Below, one piece after another: positions 1 through 7,086 of a stretch of DNA of 32,882 nucleotides. Below the pieces are notes generated by a model. The model did no database searches. It was not told where the DNA came from and saw nothing but the letters and a program-made list of their open reading frames with translations. Each line of letters opens with the position of its first letter. The stretch's first letter is position 1. The stretch comes from Campylobacterota bacterium (lineage in GTDB: Bacteria > Campylobacterota > Campylobacteria > Campylobacterales > Sulfurovaceae): positions 1 through 32,882 of the forward strand of contig QKDN01000059.1 in assembly GCA_003252535.1 (NCBI GenBank), given 5' to 3'. Both the position numbers and the translations under genes were made by a program.

Positions 1-159
1 ATTAATTGCTCTTAAAGGTTGCTCATGTGACCATTCATTTTCATTCATTATTCTAGGCTTGATGTCAGCATTATCAAGGCTATTTAAGATAGCATCAACA
101 AACTTTTTTTGTTCTTTTGTAGTTGTACTACCTTTACTGATAAATACACTAATTGACAT
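1..159 (-). CDS. Partial N-terminus of possible TIR-like nucleotide-binding protein
   Basis: Only the first 53 codons are present; the gene runs off the left edge. The start is well supported: an AGGGGAC Shine-Dalgarno lies just upstream of the ATG. The peptide begins with a hydrophobic beta-strand (SISVFIS), followed by an amphipathic helix around EQKKFVDAILNSL, then a second strand (ADIKPRI) and a motif ending EQPLRAIN. This strand-helix-strand layout resembles the start of predicted TIR-like nucleotide-binding proteins, but that is recognition from memory over a short stretch. The coding sequence is visibly richer in A and T than its neighbours, which may mean recent acquisition. A palindromic repeat separates it from leuA. 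It could equally be an uncharacterised protein of another family. No catalytic residue can be assessed. Confidence 0.5.
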   Translation of the reverse strand, partial: MSISVFISKGSTTTKEQKKFVDAILNSLDNADIKPRIMNENEWSHEQPLRAIN

Positions 160-186
160 CTTGTCCCCTTTATATTAAACATTTAT

Positions 187-294
187 CTCGTTCCCACTCT
201 CCCGAGTGGAATGCATATGGAAGTTTCAATGGTTAGTACATTCCAAAAATTCGAAAAACAGTATATGCATTCCCAAGCACAGCTTGGGAACGAG
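187..294. repeat. REPIN-like palindromic repeat, copy 1
   Basis: This 108-bp element starts with CTCGTTCCCA and ends with TGGGAACGAG. Each end carries a hairpin. The right one is a perfect 9-bp stem, TTCCCAAGC/GCTTGGGAA, with a 3-nt loop. The left one pairs CACTC with GAGTG around TCCC. Each hairpin is followed inward by GCATAT. The central part contains TTCCAAA. A second copy of the same length lies at 5705-5812. The layout of two inverted short palindromes joined by a spacer matches REP doublets (REPINs). No RAYT transposase gene is visible in the window. Confidence 0.8.
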
Positions 295-313
295 GGGGTT
301 AAACTGTGGAAAA

Positions 314-1879
314 TTATACAGTCTCAGAGCTGTCCGTATGACGGAGCTTGAGCATCCCTTCCATGCTAAGGTAGCTGTTGAGCGCGCCGATGTAGGCGCG
401 GGCTGAGGCCATCATCGTATCGAGGCTGAGGCCGTGGCCGATGATGGCTGGTTCGTTCTCGTTGAACATCACTTTGACCGTGACATTGGCGAGGGCGTCC
501 TTCCCTTTGGAGACCGAGGTGACCTTGTAGTCGAGGAGCTTACCCTGGTAGCCCGTGATGCGGTCGATGGTCTTGAACACCGCGTCGATCGTCCCGTCGC
601 CGATAGCCGCGTCGGTGGTGACGGTATCCTCGTGTTTGATAGTCACGGCTGCGCTCGGTACGCCTGCACTGCAGTCCATGAGCTGCAACGAGACCAATTC
701 GAAAGCTTTGTTGACCGCCGTCATCTGGCTCGTCATCAAGGCTCTCACATCGTCGTCGTAAATCTCTTTTTTCTTGTCGGCGATCTCTTTGAATCTCTCG
801 AAGGCATTGTTGAGATCATCATCGTTCACCTCGAAACCAAGCTTGTGCAATTTATCCCTGAACGCCGCGCGCCCGGAGTGCTTGCCAAGTACCAAGGTAT
901 CCTCCATATCAAGCCCGATATCGGCAGGAGAGATGATCTCGTAGGTCTCCTTGTGCTTCAATACACCGTCCTGGTGGATACCGCTCTCATGGGCGAAAGC
1001 GTTCTTGCCGACGATCGCTTTGTTGGGCTGCGGCTCGATCCCGGTGATATTGGCGATCAAACGGCTGGCGGGGTATATCTCTTTGGTATTGATATTGGTC
1101 TTGTACGCGCCGAAGATATCCTGACGGGTCTTGAGCGTCATGACGATCTCCTCGAGCGCTGCATTCCCTGCACGCTCGCCCAAACCGTTGATCGTACACT
1201 CTACCTGTCTCGCGCCGTTGAGCACCGCCTCGAGGGAGTTGGCGACACCCAAGCCCAAGTCGTTGTGGTTGTGTACCGAAATGATCGCCCGCCCCTCGGT
1301 GAATCTGCTCATCTCCCTGACCATCGCACCGATCTCGGAGGGCAACCTGTAGCCGACTGTGTCGGGGAGGTTGATCGTGGTGGCGCCTGCATTGATGACC
1401 GCATCGACGATCTCTTTCATGAAGCCGATATCGCTTCTCCCCGCATCCTCGCAGCTGAACTCTACATCGTCGGTGAATTCCCTGGCGTACTCGACCGCTC
1501 TCACCGCTCTTCTGATCACCTCTTCGGGCTTCATCTTGAGCTTGTACTCCATGTGGATGGGGCTGGTGGCGATGAAGGTGTGGATACGCTTGTGTCTGGC
1601 ATGGGCGATAGCATCGCCTGCCGCCTTGATATCGCTGTCAAGCGCCCTGGCCAAAGAACAGACCGTAGAGTGGGTGATACGCGCGGCGATCTTACTCACC
1701 GCGTCGAAATCGCCCGGGCTCGCCGCAGCGAAACCCGCCTCGATGATATCGACGCCGAGTCGCTCCAACTGCATCGCTATCTGTATCTTCTCCTCGGTGT
1801 TCATCGAAGCACCCGGACTCTGCTCACCGTCTCTCAATGTCGTATCAAATATCTTGATGATCTCTTGTTCATGATTCAT
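314..1879 (-). CDS. leuA: 2-isopropylmalate synthase
   Basis: LeuA condenses acetyl-CoA with 2-oxoisovalerate, the first committed step of leucine synthesis, in the cytosol. The 521-residue protein has full family length. The catalytic TIM barrel carries [10 protein letters not shown] near residue 14 and the metal-binding HNHND at 203-207. GKHSGR follows in the linker region, and the last ~130 residues resemble the LeuA dimerisation domain that binds leucine for feedback inhibition. The ATG follows an AAAAGG Shine-Dalgarno. The gene lies downstream of ftsH on the same strand. The 256-bp gap contains a promoter and a short leader ORF ending in leucine codons (1997-2074), which suggests control by leucine supply. 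Homocitrate and citramalate synthases are related, but the length and motifs favour LeuA. Confidence 0.95.
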   Translation of the reverse strand: MNHEQEIIKIFDTTLRDGEQSPGASMNTEEKIQIAMQLERLGVDIIEAGFAAASPGDFDAVSKIAARITHSTVCSLARALDSDIKAAGDAIAHARHKRIHTFIATSPIHMEYKLKMKPEEVIRRAVRAVEYAREFTDDVEFSCEDAGRSDIGFMKEIVDAVINAGATTINLPDTVGYRLPSEIGAMVREMSRFTEGRAIISVHNHNDLGLGVANSLEAVLNGARQVECTINGLGERAGNAALEEIVMTLKTRQDIFGAYKTNINTKEIYPASRLIANITGIEPQPNKAIVGKNAFAHESGIHQDGVLKHKETYEIISPADIGLDMEDTLVLGKHSGRAAFRDKLHKLGFEVNDDDLNNAFERFKEIADKKKEIYDDDVRALMTSQMTAVNKAFELVSLQLMDCSAGVPSAAVTIKHEDTVTTDAAIGDGTIDAVFKTIDRITGYQGKLLDYKVTSVSKGKDALANVTVKVMFNENEPAIIGHGLSLDTMMASARAYIGALNSYLSMEGMLKLRHTDSSETV

Positions 1880-1996
1880 AATAATACCTTTTATGCGTAT
1901 ATTCCCGAAAGAAACCCGGAAATAGAATGGTTTAATTTTATCCTAAAAATAGTGATAAAACAGCTATAGAATGTAAAAATGATAGGGGTGTAAATC

Positions 1997-2074
1997 TTAC
2001 AGTGAGAGCAGCAGCAGGAGAGCGGTGGCTTTGTATGTGAAATTTTTGTGCGAAATGGATGCAAATGCTTTCAT
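1997..2074 (-). CDS. leuL: Putative leucine leader peptide upstream of leuA
   Basis: A 25-codon ORF starts with ATG three bases after a strong GGAGAGA Shine-Dalgarno and ends TAA, 117 bp before leuA. Its C-terminus reads ALLLLLSL: five consecutive leucine codons (CTC CTG CTG CTG CTC), then serine and leucine just before the stop. Short ORFs with leucine runs ahead of leu biosynthesis genes are the hallmark of attenuation leader peptides such as enterobacterial LeuL. A T-run followed by TATAAT (2095-2100) places the likely transcript start only about 15 nt upstream of the ATG. A classical GC-rich terminator with a U-tract is not obvious between here and leuA. TTTTATC/GATAAAA can form a weak AT stem there. 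The exact mechanism is therefore open. Confidence 0.7.
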   Translation of the reverse strand: MKAFASISHKNFTYKATALLLLLSL

Positions 2075-2077
2075 TTT

Positions 2078-2115
2078 CTCTCCTTTTTTGTGCAATTATA
2101 CAAAAAAGAGGAGAG
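2078..2115 (-). promoter_or_regulatory. leuL/leuA promoter embedded in an inverted repeat
   Basis: On the minus strand TTTTTTG precedes TATAAT (2095-2100), matching the T-rich plus -10 layout of Campylobacterota sigma-70 promoters. The same stretch is an inverted repeat: CTCTCC and TTTTTTGT pair with ACAAAAAA and GGAGAG, with a 2-nt bulge and an 8-nt loop. GGAGAG is the leader peptide Shine-Dalgarno. A transcript reading through from ftsH could therefore hide the leader ribosome site, while one starting at this promoter could not. Confidence 0.6.
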
Positions 2116-2121
2116 GAATGC

Positions 2122-2152
2122 AAGAGAAAGGAAAATTATTTTCCTTTCTCTT
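2122..2152 (-). terminator. Perfect hairpin around the ftsH stop codon
   Basis: AAGAGAAAGGAAAA and TTTTCCTTTCTCTT form a perfect 14-bp inverted repeat. The 3-nt loop is exactly the ftsH TAA stop codon. The downstream arm is pyrimidine-rich with a TTTT run, so it could act as a weak terminator or a 3'-end stabiliser of the ftsH transcript. It is not a textbook GC-rich stem plus U-tract. Confidence 0.5.
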
Positions 2153-4091
2153 CTGCCTCTACGATCTCGCTGTGGGCGAGACGGCTCTCGAGACCGTTCG
2201 CCTCTTCGTACTCTTTGATGATCTCTCTGACTTTGGAGCCTTCGATCACCTCTACATCGAGGAGGACGCTTGTCATCTTCTCTATCGCCGGACTGTAGTC
2301 GCGGAGAGTCTGCTTGACCTTGCTGTAGTGCTCGTCGAGCATAGACTTGACCGTCGTGTCGATCTGCTCCGCCATCTTCTCGCTGTAGTCCTTCTGCGCC
2401 ATACCGCCGTCGAGGAAGCTGTGCTGTCTCTTCTCAAGCACCATCAGACCCGCCACATCGCTCATACCGTAGACGGAGATCATCGCCTTGATGATATCGG
2501 TAGCTCTCTGGAGATCGTTCCCGGCACCCGTCGATATCTCGCCGAGGAACACATCCTCGGCCGCGCGCCCCGCGAGGAGGACATCGATCTCGGCGAGAAG
2601 CTCGTGGCGCTGCTTGAGGAATCTGTTCTCCTCGTCCGGAAGGTGGAGGGTATACCCCAGCGCCCCGAGACCCCTCGGGATGATCGAGACCTTCGTGACC
2701 CTCGTCGCCCCCTTGGTGAGCTCCGCCATCAGCGCGTGGCCACTCTCGTGGTAGGCGACGATCTTCTTTTCCGTCTCGTTGATCTTACGGTTCTTTTTCT
2801 CAAGCCCTACGAAGGCTCTCTCGATAGCTTCCATCAGGTCGCTCTGCTCGATCTCTTTTTTGTTGTATCGTCCTGCGAGGAGCGCCCCCTCGTTGATGAT
2901 ATTGGCGAGATCAGCCCCGGCGAGTCCCGCTGTAGCTTTGGCGATGGCTGCGAGGTCGACATTTTTGGAGAGCTTGACATCCTTGATATGCACCTGGAGG
3001 ATCGCCAGTCTCCCCTCGTAGTCCGGCTTGTCGACGAGCACCTGACGGTCAAATCTTCCCGCTCTCAGAAGTGCAGCATCGAGTATCTCGGGTCTGTTGG
3101 TCGCCGCGAGGACGATGACCGGGGTGTTGCTCCCGAATCCGTCCATCTCTGCGAGGAGCTGGTTGAGGGTCTGCTCCCTCTCGTCGTTACCGCCGAAATT
3201 CGCCCCTGATGCCCTGCTCTTGCCGATAGCATCGATCTCGTCGATGAAGATGATCGCCGGAGCCGCTTTCTTCGCCTGGTCGAAGAGATCGCGTACACGG
3301 CTCGCACCCACACCCACGAACATCTCGATGAAGCTCGAACCACTCACCGAGAAGAAAGGGACCGACGCTTCACCTGCTACCGCTTTGGCAAGGAGAGTCT
3401 TACCGGTACCCGGAGGGCCCACAAGGAGGACACCTTTTGGGATCTTCGCACCAAGCTCCATATAACGCTCGGGGTATTTGAGGAAGTCGACGATCTCCTT
3501 GACCTCCTCCTTGGCCTCTTCTGCTCCCGCTACATCATCGAACTTGGTCTCAGGCTTCTCTGAGTCGACCATACGGTCGTTCTTGCCCATCCCGAGGATG
3601 CTGCCGCCCATCCCTTTCTGCATCCTTTTGGCTATGAAGATCCAGATAGCAAAGAAGATCAGGATCGGTAGAAGCATACTGATCAGCTCTGAAAGAAGAC
3701 CGTTGCCCATGACACCTTCGTACTTGATCTTTTTCTCTTCGAGAAGCGGGATCAGCTCCCTGTCGATCGCCGGGACATTCTGAGCAGTATATCGGATGAA
3801 GCTCCCCTCGCTCCCCCCTATCGCCTCGATATAACTTGGGGTGATCTTGACGCTTTTGATCTCGCCGCTCTTGATCAGCTCCTTGACCTCAGAGTATGTC
3901 ACCTGCTTGGTCTTCGTATTGGCGGGACTCATCATCGTCCCGAGCCCATCTCCTTCTCCCACAAAGCTCTTGAAGAGCATGATGACCACGATCGAGAAGA
4001 TCGCGAACGCCAGCAGGGGATTGTTGTTGAAGAAGTTGTTGTTATTGTTATCCTGATTGTTCGGATTGTTTTGATTGTTCTGATTACTCAT
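2136..4091 (-). CDS. ftsH: ATP-dependent zinc metalloprotease FtsH
   Basis: FtsH is the membrane-anchored AAA+ protease that removes damaged membrane and regulatory proteins. The 651-residue protein has full length. After an Asn-rich N-terminus come a membrane segment at about 25-42, a periplasmic domain, and a second membrane segment at about 134-154. The AAA module has Walker A GPPGTGKT (225-232), Walker B IIFIDEID (280-287) and [18 protein letters not shown] with the arginine fingers. The protease domain has HESGH (448-452) with a later zinc ligand D526 in [10 protein letters not shown]. All catalytic residues are intact. Its start overlaps the prmA stop by 8 bp, so hisA-prmA-ftsH is a tightly packed unit. 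The stop codon sits in the loop of a perfect hairpin. A divergent FtsH-like gene lies at 26470-27816. Confidence 0.97.
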   Translation of the reverse strand: MSNQNNQNNPNNQDNNNNNFFNNNPLLAFAIFSIVVIMLFKSFVGEGDGLGTMMSPANTKTKQVTYSEVKELIKSGEIKSVKITPSYIEAIGGSEGSFIRYTAQNVPAIDRELIPLLEEKKIKYEGVMGNGLLSELISMLLPILIFFAIWIFIAKRMQKGMGGSILGMGKNDRMVDSEKPETKFDDVAGAEEAKEEVKEIVDFLKYPERYMELGAKIPKGVLLVGPPGTGKTLLAKAVAGEASVPFFSVSGSSFIEMFVGVGASRVRDLFDQAKKAAPAIIFIDEIDAIGKSRASGANFGGNDEREQTLNQLLAEMDGFGSNTPVIVLAATNRPEILDAALLRAGRFDRQVLVDKPDYEGRLAILQVHIKDVKLSKNVDLAAIAKATAGLAGADLANIINEGALLAGRYNKKEIEQSDLMEAIERAFVGLEKKNRKINETEKKIVAYHESGHALMAELTKGATRVTKVSIIPRGLGALGYTLHLPDEENRFLKQRHELLAEIDVLLAGRAAEDVFLGEISTGAGNDLQRATDIIKAMISVYGMSDVAGLMVLEKRQHSFLDGGMAQKDYSEKMAEQIDTTVKSMLDEHYSKVKQTLRDYSPAIEKMTSVLLDVEVIEGSKVREIIKEYEEANGLESRLAHSEIVEAEEKGK

Positions 4092-4911
4092 CTCTTTCCT
4101 TACGATAGACGAGTGTCACCCACTCGTCTTTTTGTTTCTGCTCCACGAGTTTGAGCTCGAGGAATGAAGGCAGAACCAGCGATAACTTTGTATCTAAAAT
4201 TCCTGAAAGTATCAAAGTTCCGCCCAATTTAGTCGCCTTTTTTAAGTCAGAGGCAATGAAACGGAGGACATCAACGATGATATTGGCGATCACCACATCG
4301 TACTGCTGCTCCACCTTGTTGGCCGAACCTTCCCAGAGTCTGTGGTAGTTGGCATCGTTAAGCTCGAAGTTGCTCTGTGTGCTCTCGACCGAGAGAGGAT
4401 CGGTATCGCAGAGATCGACCACTGCGCCGAGCTTGCTTGCCGCAAGTCCAAGGATACCACTGCCGCATCCTACATCGAGGACACTGTCGCCTCTCTTGAC
4501 CCGTTCCTCGATCGCTTCGAGACAGGTGAATGTGGTAGCATGGTGCCCGGAACCGAATGCAAGGGCAGGATCGATCTTGATATTGATCTTCCCGTCCTTG
4601 AGCTCATACCAGCTCGGGTAGATATAGAAGCTTCCCGCTTCTATAGGCTCTACAGAGTTCTGGTACTGCTCTATCCAGTCGATGTTCTTCTTCTCTTCGA
4701 GGGTGAAAGTGACATCGATAGCTCCACCGAGCGTCCCCACGAGGGAGGTCACTGCATCCTGTACATAGCTCACATCGTTCTCGCTGCGGATGATGATATT
4801 GTCATTCCCTATCTCGAGCCCTTCACCGTGGATATTCGCCACAAAATCCGCCATGAAGTCGACGAAGTCGTGATTGAGCTTGATCGTCAGTTCCCAGTAT
4901 GTATCGTTCAT
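4084..4911 (-). CDS. prmA: Ribosomal protein L11 methyltransferase
   Basis: PrmA trimethylates ribosomal protein L11 using S-adenosylmethionine. The 275-residue protein shows the family hallmark [14 protein letters not shown] (114-127), the SAM-binding glycine motif [12 protein letters not shown] (144-155) and the VVIANI active-site strand near 206. The N-terminal ~80 residues fit the L11-recognition domain and are slightly shorter than in enterobacterial PrmA. The gene overlaps hisA by 4 bp (ATGA) and ftsH by 8 bp, indicating translational coupling in one transcript. The link to histidine synthesis and proteolysis appears positional rather than functional. Confidence 0.93.
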   Translation of the reverse strand: MNDTYWELTIKLNHDFVDFMADFVANIHGEGLEIGNDNIIIRSENDVSYVQDAVTSLVGTLGGAIDVTFTLEEKKNIDWIEQYQNSVEPIEAGSFYIYPSWYELKDGKINIKIDPALAFGSGHHATTFTCLEAIEERVKRGDSVLDVGCGSGILGLAASKLGAVVDLCDTDPLSVESTQSNFELNDANYHRLWEGSANKVEQQYDVVIANIIVDVLRFIASDLKKATKLGGTLILSGILDTKLSLVLPSFLELKLVEQKQKDEWVTLVYRKERDE

Positions 4912-5624
4912 CTCTCACCCCTTGTTAGCTTGAATGCTTCGCTGAGATCGAGCGTCCCCTCATAGAACGCCTTCCCCACGATCGTCCCGTCTACGCCAGC
5001 CTCGATGAGCTTCCTGATATCCCCGATATCCTTGAGCCCGCCGCTCGCGATCGTCTCCACGCCGCTCGCCTCCTTGATGGAGAGGGTGAAGTCTACATTG
5101 ACCCCGCTGAGCATCCCGTCTCTCCCTACGTCGGTACAGATGATCGCCTCGACGCCGCATGCCGCGAACTCGCGCGCCAGGTCGGTCGCCTTCATATCGC
5201 TCACCTCTGCCCATCCCTCGACCGCTACCATCCCGTCGATCGCGTCGATACCGACCACGATGGGGTACTTCGCCGCCATATCCTTGACGAACTGCGGGTT
5301 CTTGACCGCTACCGATCCGAGGATCAGCCTGTCGACACCGAGGTCGAGGTACATCTTGATCGTCTCCTCGTCACGGATACCGCCGCCGAGTTCGAGCTTG
5401 AGGTTGCAGTTTTCACGGATCTTTTTGATCTGTTCGAGGTTCTCAGGCTTGCCCGCGAACGCGCCGTTGAGATCGACGAGGTGCACCCATTCGCTGCCGA
5501 GCTCCTCGAAACGCTTCGCCACCTGCCACGGCTCGTCACTGTAAATCTTGGCGCTGTCCATGAGTCCCTTGGTGAGGCGTACCGCCTTGCCGTCCTTGAG
5601 ATCGATCGCGGGGAGTATTGTCAT
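4908..5624 (-). CDS. hisA: Phosphoribosylformimino-5-aminoimidazole carboxamide ribotide isomerase
   Basis: HisA catalyses the Amadori isomerisation of ProFAR to PRFAR, the fourth step of histidine synthesis. The 238-residue protein is a complete (beta-alpha)8 barrel. The catalytic acids are seen as D8 in LPAIDLKDG and D127 in VVGIDAIDG. Phosphate-binding glycines appear in ELGGGIRD (78-85) and in ASGGLKDI near the C-terminus. The ATG follows AAAAGGACA, a good Shine-Dalgarno. HisH, whose product acts at the next step, lies upstream on the same strand, but a 212-bp gap with a REPIN-like repeat separates them. HisF is a close relative, but the DLKDG start and the length fit HisA. Confidence 0.95.
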   Translation of the reverse strand: MTILPAIDLKDGKAVRLTKGLMDSAKIYSDEPWQVAKRFEELGSEWVHLVDLNGAFAGKPENLEQIKKIRENCNLKLELGGGIRDEETIKMYLDLGVDRLILGSVAVKNPQFVKDMAAKYPIVVGIDAIDGMVAVEGWAEVSDMKATDLAREFAACGVEAIICTDVGRDGMLSGVNVDFTLSIKEASGVETIASGGLKDIGDIRKLIEAGVDGTIVGKAFYEGTLDLSEAFKLTRGER

Positions 5625-5704
5625 TTGTGTCCTTTTAATTGTATAGATTTGTTAGTTTAGTTTTGAGTTCATCGAAGTTGGGGTGATTGAAGTCATAGGA
5701 TACA

Positions 5705-5812
5705 CTCGTTCCCAAGCTGTGCTTGGGAATGCATATGGATGTCTCAGCTATCGGATAAGTTCCAAATAATAGAAAGTCTCGTATGTGTTCCCATCGGGAC
5801 GATGGGAACAAG
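5705..5812. repeat. REPIN-like palindromic repeat, copy 2
   Basis: This copy is also 108 bp, starting CTCGTTCCCA and ending TGGGAACAAG. Its left hairpin, TTCCCAAGC/GCTTGGGAA, has the same stem as the right hairpin of copy 1. Its right hairpin is TTCCCATCG/CGATGGGAA. Stem bases therefore change in pairs while TTCCCA and TGGGAA stay fixed. GCATATGGA follows the left hairpin in both copies, and GTTCCAAAT lies in the middle. It sits between hisH and hisA. Confidence 0.8.
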
Positions 5813-5836
5813 GGTATGTGCATCATCTCCGGATCC

Positions 5837-6448
5837 TTACACTTTGAGGAAGTTCTCTATGATCCTGAGCCCGTTGGTGTGGCTCTTTTCGGGGTGAGGC
5901 TGGATGCCGTAGATATTGGCGTTGTTGACCGCCGAGACGAACTCGTAGCCGTAGTGGGTCTTGCCGATGGCGTATGCGTCGTCGCATACGGCGTGGAATG
6001 AGTGGACGAAGTAGAGGTAGAACTCCTTTTTCATCCCGGCAAAAAGCGGTGTCTCTCTCTGGACGAAGAGCTCGTTCCAGCCCATGTGGGGGACTTTGAG
6101 CGGGTGGTCGAAGCGGGTGGGATCGAAGGCGACGACATGGCCGGGGATGAGCCCGAGCCCCTCGTGATTGCCGAACTCCTCGCTGCTCTCAAAGAGTAGC
6201 TGCATCCCGAGGCAGATACCAAGCAGCGGTTTACCACTGGCTGCATACTCTTTGACCGCGCTGTCCATACCATTGGCTCGGAGGTGCTCCATCGCATCGC
6301 CGAAAGCGCCGACACCCGGGAGGATCAGCCTATCATAGTCTTTTAGCCGATCGGGATCGCTTTCTAGTTTTGCATTGGCGCCGAGGCTGTTGAATGCATT
6401 GATCACCGAAGCGAGATTGCCCATATTGTAATCGACTATACCTATCAT
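5837..6448 (-). CDS. hisH: Imidazole glycerol phosphate synthase subunit HisH
   Basis: HisH is the glutaminase subunit of imidazole glycerol phosphate synthase. It supplies ammonia from glutamine to HisF. The 203-residue protein is a complete class I glutamine amidotransferase. The catalytic triad is visible: C79 in LLGICLGMQ, and H185 and E187 in QPHPEKS. The oxyanion-loop motif PGVGAFG is at about 44-50. The ATG follows AAGGACTCC. A TATAAT at 6483-6488 on the minus strand, just after the upstream small ORF, suggests its own promoter. hisF is not in the window. hisA follows downstream beyond the inserted repeat. Confidence 0.95.
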   Translation of the reverse strand: MIGIVDYNMGNLASVINAFNSLGANAKLESDPDRLKDYDRLILPGVGAFGDAMEHLRANGMDSAVKEYAASGKPLLGICLGMQLLFESSEEFGNHEGLGLIPGHVVAFDPTRFDHPLKVPHMGWNELFVQRETPLFAGMKKEFYLYFVHSFHAVCDDAYAIGKTHYGYEFVSAVNNANIYGIQPHPEKSHTNGLRIIENFLKV

Positions 6449-6482
6449 TGGAGTCCTTGAATAAGCGAAGATATAAAATGTG

Positions 6483-6488
6483 ATTATA
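6483..6488 (-). promoter_or_regulatory. -10 box of hisH promoter
   Basis: TATAAT on the minus strand lies about 35 bp upstream of the hisH ATG. It follows closely after the stop of the preceding small ORF. No clear -35 box is seen, as is common in Campylobacterota. Confidence 0.45.
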
Positions 6489-6499
6489 TCTAATTTAGC

Positions 6500-6616
6500 T
6501 TACTCTCCTTTGTCAGTGTCCTTTTGAGACTTTTTAGGCAACTTCATCACAATGACAAATATGACAAAGATCACCACATAGAGGATGGTTCCAAGTAAAT
6601 CTGTCTGTTGTTCCAT
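6500..6616 (-). CDS. Small single-pass membrane protein coupled to EIIA
   Basis: A 38-residue ORF starts at an ATG that shares one base with the stop codon of the upstream PTS EIIA gene (TAATG), typical of translational reinitiation. The peptide has a short polar N-terminus (MEQQTDLLG), one hydrophobic stretch of about 16 residues (ILYVVIFVIFVIVMKL) and a charged Lys-rich tail (PKKSQKDTDKGE). This fits a single membrane span with the C-terminus in the cytosol by the positive-inside rule. I do not recognise a family. The coupling suggests expression in fixed ratio with EIIA, perhaps as a membrane tether, but that is inference. Confidence 0.65.
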   Translation of the reverse strand: MEQQTDLLGTILYVVIFVIFVIVMKLPKKSQKDTDKGE

Positions 6617-7086
6617 TATTTCAACTCCATGATGGTCTCTTTTGTCTTTACTTCACCTTCGTGTTTGACGATCTTCTTGCGTGAAGCCTGATGGGTAATG
6701 ACAACCGGGGTGACGATATCTTTGGCATTGGCTTCGAGGTAGGCAAGATCAGCCTTGATGACACTCTCGCCTGCTTTGACGATGTCCCCCTCACTCGCAA
6801 GTGCAGTGAACCCTTTGCCCTGGAGAGCGACCGTATCGAGACCGATATGCACCATCACTTCAAGCCCCTCTGCTCCTCTGATCGTGTAGGCGTGGAGCGT
6901 TTCGAATATCTGCGTGATCTTCCCGTCGATCGGTGCGCAGAAGAGCCCTTCGCTCGGGATGATCGCTATCCCGTCACCTGCCATCTTCTGTGCGAACACC
7001 TCGTCATCGACCTCTTCGATCGCTTTGAGCGTGCCCCTGCACGGCGCATGGATCGTCAACGGTTTCTTTTTGAACATTCCCAACAT
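6616..7086 (-). CDS. PTS glucose-type EIIA domain protein
   Basis: This 156-residue protein is a stand-alone EIIA of the glucose family, which carries phosphate from HPr to a sugar permease or regulates other proteins. The active-site histidine is H80 in EVMVHIGLDTV, with the partner histidine H65 in LHAYTIRG. IHAPCRGTL near the N-terminus and the GLFCAPIDGKI strand fit the beta-sandwich fold. The ATG directly abuts the nagA stop (TAGATG), and a small membrane ORF overlaps its stop. No EIIB, EIIC, HPr or EI gene is visible nearby. It may therefore pair with permease parts elsewhere or act in regulation. It resembles Crr, but the symbol is left out because the sugar is unknown. Confidence 0.9.
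   Translation of the reverse strand: MLGMFKKKPLTIHAPCRGTLKAIEEVDDEVFAQKMAGDGIAIIPSEGLFCAPIDGKITQIFETLHAYTIRGAEGLEVMVHIGLDTVALQGKGFTALASEGDIVKAGESVIKADLAYLEANAKDIVTPVVITHQASRKKIVKHEGEVKTKETIMELK

Noticed and set aside
187-294. CRISPR array
   Set aside because: There are only two distant copies with no regular spacers, and no cas genes. Inverted hairpins fit a REP doublet instead.
434-1969. 511-codon open frame on the plus strand opposite leuA
   Set aside because: It is the antisense shadow of leuA. It has no ribosome site and no recognisable motif, and leuA is certain.
1880-1996. Classical intrinsic attenuator between leuL and leuA
   Set aside because: I found only a weak AT stem (TTTTATC/GATAAAA) and a short TTCCG/CGGGAA pairing, neither followed by a proper U-tract.
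5635-5826. 63-codon minus-strand ORF and its sequence match at 206-406
   Set aside because: The shared peptide comes from the repeated palindromic element translated in one frame, not from a gene family.
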